A stretch of DNA of 18,106 bases, taken from NCBI GenBank assembly GCA_039810045.1, contig JBDHWF010000084.1, forward strand, positions 1 to 18,106. The letters run 5' to 3'. Shown here piece by piece: positions 5,918 through 13,697 of this stretch. The translations under genes and the position numbers were made by a program. This DNA comes from CADCWN01 sp039810045. Lineage in GTDB: Bacteria > Chloroflexota > Chloroflexia > Thermomicrobiales > CADCWN01. The notes beneath the pieces were generated by a model that was given only the letters and a program-made list of their open reading frames with translations, was not told the DNA's origin and did no database searches. Each line of letters opens with the position of its first letter. Positions within the stretch are counted from its first letter, which is position 1.

Positions 5918-8401
5918 TTGCCCATGGCTAGTACAAGTCGTCACGCTCAAGATCGCGTGCGCCGCCGTCGTGCCCTACGGCGAGTGAGTGGGCGTGAGGG
6001 ACGGCAGGTACCGCCGCGCGTGCTGCATGCGATTAACACCGCCGCACGGCGTGATCAAGGTGGCACGCGGCGAACGCTGGCCGTTGGAGGGGTGGCTGGA
6101 ATTTTTGGTTCCTTCAGTGGGGGGACGCTGGCCATTGCGCTGCTAGGCATCCTCCTGGCGATTGGCACCCTTTGGGGCGGGTATCTCTACTATTCGCGTG
6201 ATCTGCCCGATCTTCACCAGTTTGAGGCGAAGCCCTTTGGCACTACACGGATCTATGATCGCAACGGTCGGCTGCTTCAGGAAGTAAGTGATCCTGATCT
6301 GGGTTGGCGAACCAATGTCCAGATTAGTCAGGTGTCTGATCTGGCACTGCAAGCGACAATCGCCGCCGAGGATCCTTCGTTCTATACCAACCCTGGGGTT
6401 GATCCTACGGCGATCGTTAGGGCGGTGCTGATTAACTACAACGGCGCTGGCTCATCGGGTGGATCGACGATTACGCAGCAATTAGTGCGGGCGCTTTACC
6501 CTGAATCAATTGGCACCGACCCAACGATTAAGCGCAAGATCCGTGAGGCAATCGTTGCGGTGCGGTTCTCGCGGGAATACTCGAAAGAAGATACGCTGCG
6601 CCTCTATATCAACGAAATCTACTACGGCAATCGCTCGTATGGGATCGAGGCTGCTGCTGAGTCGTATTTCAATAAACGCGCAGATGAGCTTGATCTGGCC
6701 GAAGCCTCGATGTTGGCGGGGTTGCCGCAACTGCCCTCATTCTATGACCCACGCTACAACTTTGCCGCTGCGAAGGAGCGGCAACAATACGTGTTAGAGC
6801 AGATGATCCGTAATGGGTTCATCGACCGCGCCCAGGCAGATCAGGCGTTCGCCAAGCCGTTGATTCCGCTGACGCGCGAAGGTCGTTACAACGAGGCCCC
6901 GCACTTTGTGAATTTTGTGCGCGATTGGATTGAGCGTAAATACGGCGCAGATCGGCTCTATCGTGGTGACTTACAGGTCTATACCACCCTGGATTACGAT
7001 ACCGAGGTGATGGCTGAGCAGGTGGTTCGCACACAGGTGCAAAAGCTCCGCGCACAGAATGCGACTAACGGCGCATTAGTTGCCATTCTGCCCGCCACGG
7101 GCGAGATTTTGGCGATGGTTGGCTCGGCAGATTTCTACGATAGTTCGATTGATGGTCAGGTCAACATTACTACGCGCGAACGGCAGCCAGGCTCATCGAT
7201 CAAGCCAATTGCCTACGCCGCCGCATTCCTCAAAGGGTGGTCACCCGCCACCCGCGTGATGGATGTTAAGGCGGTCTATCCCGTGACCAGCAAAGCCTAT
7301 GGTGAATTAGAGGCACTGCGGGCGCAGGGGCGCGATCCTGACCCTGCACGCGAGGCCGATACTAGCTCGTTCTATGTGCCAGAAAACTTTGACTTCAAAT
7401 ATCACGGCGCGGTGACAGTGCGCGAAGCCCTCGCCCGCTCGCTCAATATCCCCGCAGTCAAGGCGATTCAGTTTGCGACGACTGAGAGCGTGATCGATCT
7501 GGCGCACAAGATGGGCCATCATACGGGCTTGTGGCGCGGCCCAGAATATTATGGTTATACCTTGGCGTTGGGTGGTGGTGAGGTGTTACCCGTTGAGCAT
7601 ACCAATGCGTATGCTACCTTTGCCAACGGTGGAAAATATGTCCCGATGACTCCCATCCTCAAAATCGTTGATGGCACTACTGGTCAGACTATTGAGGAGC
7701 TTGACCGGGCGGGCGCGTTGGCAAAAGCCGAACAGGTCTTACCAGCGGCAACTGCCTACCAGATCACCTCGATCACGACTGATAATGAAGCCCGCGCTCC
7801 TGACTATGGCCTGAATAATCCGCTGATTTTGCCCGAACTCAACCGCCCTGCTGGGGCGAAAACTGGCACGACCAACGATAACCGCGACATCTGGACGATG
7901 GGCTATACCACTGATCTGGCGGTTGGTGTGTGGGTAGGCAATAGCAATAATGCCAAAACAAACAATGTGCTAGGGGCGTCTGGGGCGGCCCCGATCTGGC
8001 ACAACTTCATGGTGGAAGTACACCAGCGTCCAGAACTCGCCCGCAATCTTGTTGATCCCTTTGGCAATCCGTATCCGACCACTTTCGCCGTACCAGATAC
8101 CATCGAGTTGTCTGCTGTTTGCCCAGGCACTGGCAAACGGGCCGCAGTTGGCCCAGCCCCCGCTGGACCGCGTGGCAGTACTGACTTCTTCCCGAAAGGA
8201 CAGCCAGCTGAACCATGCGGGGTTCTGACAACGGCGGAACAGGAAGAACTCGCCATTGCCCTGCGGAGTATTAGTCGCGATGGGGGCAAAATGGTTCCTG
8301 GCGCGGCAGCCAGTGTGCAGGCCTATGCCGCAGCGGCCTCGAACTATCGTGGCCCTGGAAGGAGTAGTGCGCCTTCCCCCTCCCCTGGACGGGGCCGTTG
8401 A
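5918..8401 (+). CDS. Class A penicillin-binding protein (bifunctional transglycosylase / transpeptidase, PBP1A-like)
   Basis: This protein of about 827 residues builds and cross-links peptidoglycan outside the membrane. A basic cytoplasmic N-terminus (R/K-rich to about 55) precedes one membrane anchor (about 69-93). The GT51 glycosyltransferase domain follows, with the catalytic ED pair at 151-152, GGSTITQQL (181-189) and the second glutamate in YINEIYYGN (E233). The transpeptidase domain has SxxK at S426-K429, SxN at S508-N510 and KTG at 648-650, so all active-site motifs are present. In the GT51 EDxxFxxHxG motif, histidine is replaced by N158. The C-terminus is a short Pro/Ser/Gly-rich tail. 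AAGGA with a 6-nt spacer favours the TTG at 5918, while the ATG at 5924 is 12 nt from it; either could be the start, and they differ by two residues. Confidence 0.92.
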   Translation: MPMASTSRHAQDRVRRRRALRRVSGREGRQVPPRVLHAINTAARRDQGGTRRTLAVGGVAGIFGSFSGGTLAIALLGILLAIGTLWGGYLYYSRDLPDLHQFEAKPFGTTRIYDRNGRLLQEVSDPDLGWRTNVQISQVSDLALQATIAAEDPSFYTNPGVDPTAIVRAVLINYNGAGSSGGSTITQQLVRALYPESIGTDPTIKRKIREAIVAVRFSREYSKEDTLRLYINEIYYGNRSYGIEAAAESYFNKRADELDLAEASMLAGLPQLPSFYDPRYNFAAAKERQQYVLEQMIRNGFIDRAQADQAFAKPLIPLTREGRYNEAPHFVNFVRDWIERKYGADRLYRGDLQVYTTLDYDTEVMAEQVVRTQVQKLRAQNATNGALVAILPATGEILAMVGSADFYDSSIDGQVNITTRERQPGSSIKPIAYAAAFLKGWSPATRVMDVKAVYPVTSKAYGELEALRAQGRDPDPAREADTSSFYVPENFDFKYHGAVTVREALARSLNIPAVKAIQFATTESVIDLAHKMGHHTGLWRGPEYYGYTLALGGGEVLPVEHTNAYATFANGGKYVPMTPILKIVDGTTGQTIEELDRAGALAKAEQVLPAATAYQITSITTDNEARAPDYGLNNPLILPELNRPAGAKTGTTNDNRDIWTMGYTTDLAVGVWVGNSNNAKTNNVLGASGAAPIWHNFMVEVHQRPELARNLVDPFGNPYPTTFAVPDTIELSAVCPGTGKRAAVGPAPAGPRGSTDFFPKGQPAEPCGVLTTAEQEELAIALRSISRDGGKMVPGAAASVQAYAAAASNYRGPGRSSAPSPSPGRGR

Positions 8402-8428
8402 ACCTGTCCAGGCCGGATTGATTTGAGC

Positions 8429-10039
8429 CTAGCGTGTTGGCTGTGGTTGGCTGGATACCCAATCGATCGCCTTGTCCAAAACTGGATCGGATGCGCCGGT
8501 TGGATCTGGCTGGACCACCTCATTGGGCTGCTGCCCCACCTGATTAATTTCACGACGTTGTGGGGAAACAATTTTCCAGATCGTCACTTGCATTGCCGAG
8601 CCATCGGCTAAACGGTAGTTGCTCGCCCCTGCCAGACACCCTGCTGTAGTCTGCCCAAAGAGGCGGGCGAAGCCATAGTCAGCGGCGGCGGAGGCCAGGG
8701 CTTCGCTGGCTGACGCCGAGCCACCATTGATCAAGATGGCGAACGGATGTTGCGAGGTAAAATATCGTGCTGGATCAGTGGCAATTGGTTGTTCGTTGCC
8801 ACCGCGTTCGATCTCATAGGCGACTGGCTGCCGATTGTTCAGAAAGCGGCTGGTGATCTGCGATAGGGTGTCGATGTATCCACCACCGTTATCGCGGAGA
8901 TCGAGGATCCAGGCGGTGACACCCGCCTGCTCAAACTCCTCTAGTGCCGCTTGTACCTGTTTCTCTGCTCCTGTCGAGAACGAATAGAGTTTCATGTAGC
9001 CAACTTTGGTGCCATTTGGCCCACGCAGAATATCGCTGGTGAAGACAGGTACCTGGATCTCGGCACGGATGATCGTGAAAACAAGTGGCTGCGGTTCGCC
9101 CGCCCGCTGCACCGTGAGGATCACGGGCGTGCCAGGTTCGCCGCGCACTAACGGACTAATGGCATCAGCGGGGAGATCCGAAACATCAGTATCGCCCACC
9201 TTGATAATCGCATCGCCAGTACGCAGGCCAGATTTTGCGGCGGGGGTGTTCGGGAAAATGCCGCCGATCGTTACTGGACGGGTTTGAGTCCGAATGGTCA
9301 CACCAATCCCGCCATAAGTATTGGTGCCAGAGAGCCCTGCGGTGACTGAGCGGAATTGCGTTGGGTCGAGAAACGCCGTGTGGCATTCATTGATGCTGAC
9401 CGCCACCGTGCGGATCGCTTCGTAGGCCAGCAAGCTCTGATTAATCTCCGGGCCAGCTTTCTCGGCGAGGGCGAGATAGGCCGTTTTGAAGGCCGTCGCA
9501 TCGGCGACGCGGTTCCCCGTCAGTGTTGGTGGCTGAGCGGTAGGGGTTGCGCCAGAGGCTTGCAAGGTGGCTACGGCCCCAGCGTAGGCGGTGTTATAGA
9601 GCATTGCTGATGATAGTGGGTCGACATAATTATCCAGTAAGTAGCCAATTGCCTGATCGATCAAGGCTGCGCCTGCTGTTGGCGTTGTGTTTGGCCCAGT
9701 GCCATTATCGCGGGCGGAGGCTGGGGCAGGAGTGCCTGCTGTGCGGGTCGTGGTGACTGCTGCCGCTGGGGTTGCGCGGCGCGTCGGTGTGGCGAGGGGT
9801 GCGGGAGTCGCGGTGTTGGTGATAGCACTCGTAGGATTACTGGTTGGCACTACTGCTGATCCAGCGCTCGGCAGCGCGGTGGTGGTTGTCGCTGGTGCAG
9901 TGGTGCCGGGAGCAGTCGCTGGTGCAGTGCTGCTTGCCACAGTTGGTGGTAATGCGCTTGTGGTAGTCGGGGAGGCTGCGATACTACAGCCAGCCAGCAA
10001 CGTGACTGCGAGGAACAAAATGGTGAGTCGCTTCAACAT
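8429..10039 (-). CDS. S41-family PDZ protease, lipoprotein, catalytic lysine replaced
   Basis: This 536-residue protein has a lipoprotein signal (hydrophobic core, then LLAGC with C18 as the lipidated residue). A long Thr/Ala/Pro linker (about 22-120) reaches out from the membrane. A helical region, then a PDZ-like domain (about 242-335, with YGGIGVTI and GLRTGDAIIKV) precedes the S41 protease domain (about 345-510: LDLRDNGGGY and NGGSASASE). The nucleophile is S443. In CtpA/Tsp proteases the general base is a lysine 25 residues later in FGKG. Here that position is C468, in TTAGCL. H220, in the CHTAFLDP motif, is a candidate base of the CPAF/tricorn kind. The gene converges on the PBP gene, with 27 bp between stops. 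Its substrate is unknown. Confidence 0.85.
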   Translation of the reverse strand: MLKRLTILFLAVTLLAGCSIAASPTTTSALPPTVASSTAPATAPGTTAPATTTTALPSAGSAVVPTSNPTSAITNTATPAPLATPTRRATPAAAVTTTRTAGTPAPASARDNGTGPNTTPTAGAALIDQAIGYLLDNYVDPLSSAMLYNTAYAGAVATLQASGATPTAQPPTLTGNRVADATAFKTAYLALAEKAGPEINQSLLAYEAIRTVAVSINECHTAFLDPTQFRSVTAGLSGTNTYGGIGVTIRTQTRPVTIGGIFPNTPAAKSGLRTGDAIIKVGDTDVSDLPADAISPLVRGEPGTPVILTVQRAGEPQPLVFTIIRAEIQVPVFTSDILRGPNGTKVGYMKLYSFSTGAEKQVQAALEEFEQAGVTAWILDLRDNGGGYIDTLSQITSRFLNNRQPVAYEIERGGNEQPIATDPARYFTSQHPFAILINGGSASASEALASAAADYGFARLFGQTTAGCLAGASNYRLADGSAMQVTIWKIVSPQRREINQVGQQPNEVVQPDPTGASDPVLDKAIDWVSSQPQPTR

Positions 10040-10129
10040 GAATACGATACCCTTCCTTCAGTTTGCTATGGCAATGCGTCTGGCAACGATACTCTATGGC
10101 CTGGCCCTTGCCTATGTTGTCACCTGCGG

Positions 10130-11140
10130 TTACGGTCGTGCTGGTTGATAGGCCGTCCCTGGCAGCGGGTCGTTGCCCACGGCTAATGGTTCAACCTGGT
10201 AGGGCGTACCTGGGCGGTTCGCGCCCCACTCGGCCCAGGCCCCATCGTACAGCCGAACATTGGTGTAGCCCAAGACACGCAAAATCCAGAATGTGTGGGC
10301 GGCATCAGCGCCGATCAGCCCGTAGACGGCAATCGGCTGATCGCGTTTCAGTGCCTGCCCTTCATAAACGCGGGCGAGTTCGGGAGGGTCACGCACAATG
10401 GCAGTATTTTTCTGAATCAGGTTGCGGTCCCAGGGGATCGAGCGTGCGCCAGGAATACGCCCAAAGCGCAGTTGCCCCGACCACGTTTCGCGCCCTTCAG
10501 TGAGGGTGCGCGTGTCGATCACCGTCAGACTATTTTGATTCAATCCAGCCAGGAGATCAGGGCCATTGATCAGGATTGTTTCATTGGGCGGAATGTCGGG
10601 CAAGCGGGTGGGGATAATGGTGGGAATATCGCGGGTAATCGGTCGTCCTTCCGCTCGCCAACTGCCGATTCCGCCATTGAGCAGCCGACCAGCAGCATAA
10701 TCGGAGTAGAGTAACGCCCAGAGGAAGCGGGCCGCGTAGCGCCCGCCAGCGTTGTCGTAGGCAACAACGGAGATCGTGTTATCGATGCCCGCCTGCTCAA
10801 AAATCCGCTTACGGGTGGCTGGATCAACCAGCATACCGTAGGTGGAATTATTGACTTCAATCAGATCCTGCCACCAGATATGGATTGCCCCTGGTAAATG
10901 CCCCTGACGGTAATCTTCAATTGGTGACAGATCGACGATGCGGGTGAACGGATCGTTGAGGCGTTCCGCTAACCAGGCGTTATCAGCCAGATATTCGGGA
11001 TGCGGGTACTCAGTTGAGGGGCGGGGCGTAAGGGTAGTCACTGGCTCATGGTTGCTCTGACTGCACGCACTCAGCGTAATTGGCAGCAGAACGAGCATAA
11101 TCGTCAGGATATAGGAAAGGCGATGAGGGCGTTGTGCCAT
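10130..11140 (-). CDS. Rhodanese-like lipoprotein, two rhodanese domains, catalytic cysteine missing
   Basis: This 336-residue protein has a lipoprotein signal ending in LSAC (C26). The N-terminal rhodanese domain (about 45-175) has DNAGGRYAARFLWAL, with Asp at the usual inactive position, as in normal two-domain sulfurtransferases. The C-terminal domain (about 190-320) should carry the catalytic cysteine in the YC-loop before the conserved AAHTFW. Here the loop reads VYGLIGADAAHTFW, so the cysteine is Gly274. The only cysteine in the whole protein is the lipobox one, so sulfur transfer by the usual persulfide route seems impossible. The ATG at 11140 follows a GAGGAG about 11 nt upstream. A longer frame to 11227 has no signal support and would bury the signal peptide. 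It may be a binding protein. Confidence 0.85.
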   Translation of the reverse strand: MAQRPHRLSYILTIMLVLLPITLSACSQSNHEPVTTLTPRPSTEYPHPEYLADNAWLAERLNDPFTRIVDLSPIEDYRQGHLPGAIHIWWQDLIEVNNSTYGMLVDPATRKRIFEQAGIDNTISVVAYDNAGGRYAARFLWALLYSDYAAGRLLNGGIGSWRAEGRPITRDIPTIIPTRLPDIPPNETILINGPDLLAGLNQNSLTVIDTRTLTEGRETWSGQLRFGRIPGARSIPWDRNLIQKNTAIVRDPPELARVYEGQALKRDQPIAVYGLIGADAAHTFWILRVLGYTNVRLYDGAWAEWGANRPGTPYQVEPLAVGNDPLPGTAYQPARP

Positions 11141-11178
11141 ATGGTTGTCGTTCTCCTCTTTGACATAGTCCGCATCAG

Positions 11179-11208
11179 ACTGTAGCTGAGGGCGATGATA
11201 ATCGTCAA
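11179..11208 (-). promoter_or_regulatory. Candidate promoter for the rhodanese-like lipoprotein gene
   Basis: On the minus strand TTGACG (11203-11208) and TACAGT (11179-11184) are separated by 18 bp. Transcription would begin about 30 nt before the ATG at 11140. Confidence 0.45.
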
Positions 11209-11211
11209 GGT

Positions 11212-11238
11212 TTGGGCCAGGGCCCAACCCCTGTTGGG
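11212..11238. repeat. Nested inverted repeats in divergent intergenic region
   Basis: TTGGGCC (11212-11218) and GGCCCAA (11221-11227) form a 16-bp palindrome with an AG centre. Overlapping it, CCCAAC (11223-11228) pairs with GTTGGG (11233-11238) around CCCT. The two pairings share bases and are mutually exclusive as hairpins. They lie just upstream of the candidate rhodanese promoter and just before a TTGACA on the plus strand (11257-11262). Confidence 0.4.
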
Positions 11239-11366
11239 AGTTTTGCTCGCTTGCTGTTGACAGAAACAGGATGATCGTTCATCGTTCCGCTGGCACTCTC
11301 AAATATCGCGATACCTGGGAATTGAGCTGAGCGCGTTGGTTGACAGAGGCAAGTAGGGGGTATGCG

Positions 11367-12443
11367 TTGGCAGGTCTATTGAAGAACCCGTTGAATTGGT
11401 TACTGTTGCTCGTGCCGATCGCTATCCTCGGTCGCTTTTTACACTGGCCGGCCATCGTAATCTTTGTACTGAGTGGTTTGGCGATTGTGCCGCTCGCGAA
11501 ATGGATGGGTACGGCGACCGAAGAACTGGCCTTGCACGTCGGCCCTGGCATCGGCGGGTTGCTCAATGCCACGTTTGGCAACGCGACTGAGATGATCATT
11601 GCGATCTTCGCCCTGCGTGCTGGGCTGGTTGAGGTGGTCAAGGCCTCAATCACTGGCTCGATTATTGGCAACCTCCTGGTTGTTTTGGGGCTGTCCCTAT
11701 TGCTTGGTGGCTGGAATCGGGAGAAGCAGGAGTTCAACCGTACGGCAGCGGGCACTAGTGTGACGCAACTTGGGCTGGCGGTAATCGGGATGTTGATTCC
11801 CGCCGCCTTTTATTACACGTTGCGCACCAGCGATGAGAGTCATCGGATCCTGCTTGAGGAAAACCTTAGCCTGGTCGTTGCTGGGTTGTTGATCGGCTCA
11901 TATATCCTGGGTCTGTTCTTCAGCTTGCGTACCCATAAGCACCTTTATGCAGGCGAGGAAGGCCATCACGAAGAAGGCGCGGCCTGGGGTATTGGGAAGG
12001 CCGTGGGCGTACTCGTTGCCGCCACAGTTGGGGTGGCACTGATGAGTGAAACGCTGGTGTCCAGCCTGGAAGAGGCGGTTCACGTGCTTGGCTGGAGTGA
12101 ACTTTTCGTTGGTGTCATCCTGATCCCGATCATTGGTAACGCTGCCGAGCATCTGACTGCGGTGACTGTGGCGATGAAGAATAAAATGGATCTTAGTCTG
12201 GGGATCGCGATTGGCTCCAGTACGCAGATTGCGCTCTTTGTCGCCCCAGTGCTGATTTTCATCAGTCTGTTATTCAGCAACCACATGAACCTGTTGTTTC
12301 AGCCGTTTGAGCTGGTAGCGATTGGGTTGGCGATCTTCATCGTCCATCTTGTGGCGAGTGATGGGGAAAGTAACTGGTATGAAGGGGCGCAGTTGTTGCT
12401 GGCCTATGCAGTTATGGCTATCGCGTTCTTCTTCCACGACTAA
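11367..12443 (+). CDS. Calcium/proton exchanger (CAX/ChaA family)
   Basis: This is an integral membrane antiporter of about 358 residues, with around 11 hydrophobic segments in two homologous halves. Each half carries the Ca2+:cation antiporter signature: GNATEMIIAIFALRAG in the first and GNAAEHLTAVTVAMKNK in the second, with the conserved Glu of each expected to bind the ion. The acidic/His-rich loop between the halves (EEGHHEEG) fits CAX proteins. It probably extrudes Ca2+ in exchange for protons. The start is uncertain: no ATG is available, and the frame opens at a TTG at 11340 without a ribosome site. The TTG at 11367 has AGGGGG with a 6-nt spacer and is preferred here. A strong hairpin ends the transcript at 12471-12504. 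A 10-bp palindrome, TATCGCGATA, lies upstream at 11304-11313. Confidence 0.88.
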   Translation: MAGLLKNPLNWLLLLVPIAILGRFLHWPAIVIFVLSGLAIVPLAKWMGTATEELALHVGPGIGGLLNATFGNATEMIIAIFALRAGLVEVVKASITGSIIGNLLVVLGLSLLLGGWNREKQEFNRTAAGTSVTQLGLAVIGMLIPAAFYYTLRTSDESHRILLEENLSLVVAGLLIGSYILGLFFSLRTHKHLYAGEEGHHEEGAAWGIGKAVGVLVAATVGVALMSETLVSSLEEAVHVLGWSELFVGVILIPIIGNAAEHLTAVTVAMKNKMDLSLGIAIGSSTQIALFVAPVLIFISLLFSNHMNLLFQPFELVAIGLAIFIVHLVASDGESNWYEGAQLLLAYAVMAIAFFFHD

Positions 12444-12470
12444 GCCCCGAAATCCTGCGTCGTTGACACC

Positions 12471-12504
12471 GCGAGGCCGCGTGGTATTTACCACGCGGCC
12501 TCGC
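12471..12504. terminator. Strong perfect hairpin after the antiporter gene
   Basis: A perfect 15-bp stem (12471-12485 with 12490-12504) encloses an ATTT loop. It begins 27 bp after the antiporter stop codon. Only TTT follows the stem on the plus strand, so the U-tract is poor, but the stem strength and position make it a likely terminator. It also insulates the promoter at 12512-12520. Confidence 0.7.
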
Positions 12505-12511
12505 TTTCGGA

Positions 12512-12520
12512 TGCTATACT
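12512..12520 (+). promoter_or_regulatory. Candidate extended -10 (TGCTATACT) for the prephenate dehydrogenase gene
   Basis: TGCTATACT is a near-consensus extended -10 (TATACT at 12515-12520), placed 8 bp after the terminator hairpin. The -35 position falls inside the hairpin and shows no match. The leader to the ATG at 12600 would be about 73 nt. Confidence 0.45.
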
Positions 12521-12599
12521 TCAGCAAACGCACTACCTGTGCAAGCAATGGCCTACTCCTGGGGCCATGCCCGGTCAAGGAGAAAGGGATAGAACGGCG

Positions 12600-13637
12600 A
12601 TGGAACGAGTCGCAATCATTGGCCTTGGATTAATTGGCACGTCAATCGGCCTTGGCTTGCGTCAATGGTCAGCGGGCGAGAAAAACAACACGCAGCGGTT
12701 ACACGTTGTGGGTTTTGATATTGACCTCCAGCAGCAGCAGCACGCCAAGCGCCTGAAGGCGACTGATGAGATGAGTTGGGATATGCCTTCAGTCGTTCGT
12801 GATGCTGATCTGGTGATTGTGGCGACGCCAGTCGGGACGATTCCTGAAGTATTTGAGACTATCGGTGATCACCTCAAACATGGCTCAGTCGTCACCGATG
12901 TTTGCTCAACCAAAGCTGACGTGATGCGTTGGGCGCGTGAGAAATTGCCCACTACCTGTAGCTTTGTTGGCGGTCATCCGATGGCTGGTAAGACTCAAAG
13001 CACCGAGGGCGCAGACGCCACCCTGTTTAGGGGCGCAACCTGGTGCGTATGTCCTTCAGTGCGGGCGTCTGAATCGGCTGTACAAACGGTGCTTGGTCTG
13101 ATTGCTGCCCTGGGGGCTGAACCGCAGTTCATTGATCCTGCTGAACATGATGGATTTGTGGGTGGGGTGAGCCATCTACCGTTTGTCCTCTCCAGTACGC
13201 TCATGAATACCGTGATCGCTAGCCCAGGCTGGCGCGATATGAAACAGCTTTCTGCCACTGGCTTTCGTGATGTATCGCGTCTGGCTGCCGGGAGTGTAGA
13301 AATGCACACCGATATTTGCCGGACGAATCAGGAGAGTGTGCTGCGTTGGATCGATGAGTTTAGTGAGCAGCTACAGTCCTTCCGCGCAATTCTGGCGAAC
13401 CAGGATGAAGGCCAGGTTGCTGCGCTGAATGAGTTTTTTACCAAGGCGCGTGATGCCCGCGCTGATTGGGCCACCGCTGAGCGTGATAACGGCCAGTTGA
13501 CGCAGGAAACTGAAGGTGAGTTGAGCAAGAGTGCGATCACTGAGCAGATGGGCCAGATGTTCCTGGGTGGACTTTTCCGCCGCCGGGCGGGTGCGAACGA
13601 AACGGCGAAACGTCCAGAACGGGTAGATCGGCAGTAA
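12600..13637 (+). CDS. tyrA: Prephenate dehydrogenase family protein (tyrosine biosynthesis)
   Basis: This is a 345-residue NAD(P)-dependent dehydrogenase. The Rossmann motif GLGLIG (8-13) starts right after the ATG at 12600. An in-frame ATG at 12567 would add 11 residues before it. The TyrA signatures follow: VTDVCSTKADV, then GGHPMAGKTQSTEGA, then HDGFVGGVSHLPFVLSS. The last corresponds to the family's HxxxxxxxSHLPH motif, with Phe where a second His is usual. It would convert prephenate (or arogenate) to the tyrosine precursor by oxidative decarboxylation. The C-terminal region (about 270-345) is charged and helical, with no ACT domain visible, so feedback control is not evident. The ribosome site is modest (AAAGGG about 11 nt upstream). 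The acyl-CoA dehydrogenase follows 60 bp downstream and may be co-transcribed. Confidence 0.85.
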   Translation: MERVAIIGLGLIGTSIGLGLRQWSAGEKNNTQRLHVVGFDIDLQQQQHAKRLKATDEMSWDMPSVVRDADLVIVATPVGTIPEVFETIGDHLKHGSVVTDVCSTKADVMRWAREKLPTTCSFVGGHPMAGKTQSTEGADATLFRGATWCVCPSVRASESAVQTVLGLIAALGAEPQFIDPAEHDGFVGGVSHLPFVLSSTLMNTVIASPGWRDMKQLSATGFRDVSRLAAGSVEMHTDICRTNQESVLRWIDEFSEQLQSFRAILANQDEGQVAALNEFFTKARDARADWATAERDNGQLTQETEGELSKSAITEQMGQMFLGGLFRRRAGANETAKRPERVDRQ

Positions 13638-13697
13638 TTGGCTGACTTCCCCGCTCAATAGCGTTTCTCCTCCTTGTGTAGGCAAATTGAGGTCGTG

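Noticed and set aside
9687..10148. 153-codon open frame on the plus strand, rich in Val/Ala/Gly
   Set aside because: It is the reverse of the Thr/Ala/Pro linker and signal peptide of the S41 lipoprotein; low complexity explains the open frame.
11279..11755. 158-codon minus-strand frame opposite the antiporter start
   Set aside because: The plus-strand frame carries the family signature motifs; the reverse frame shows none.
13638..13697. Possible promoter or terminator between tyrA-like and acyl-CoA dehydrogenase genes
   Set aside because: No hairpin and no convincing -35/-10 pair; read-through from the upstream gene is simpler.
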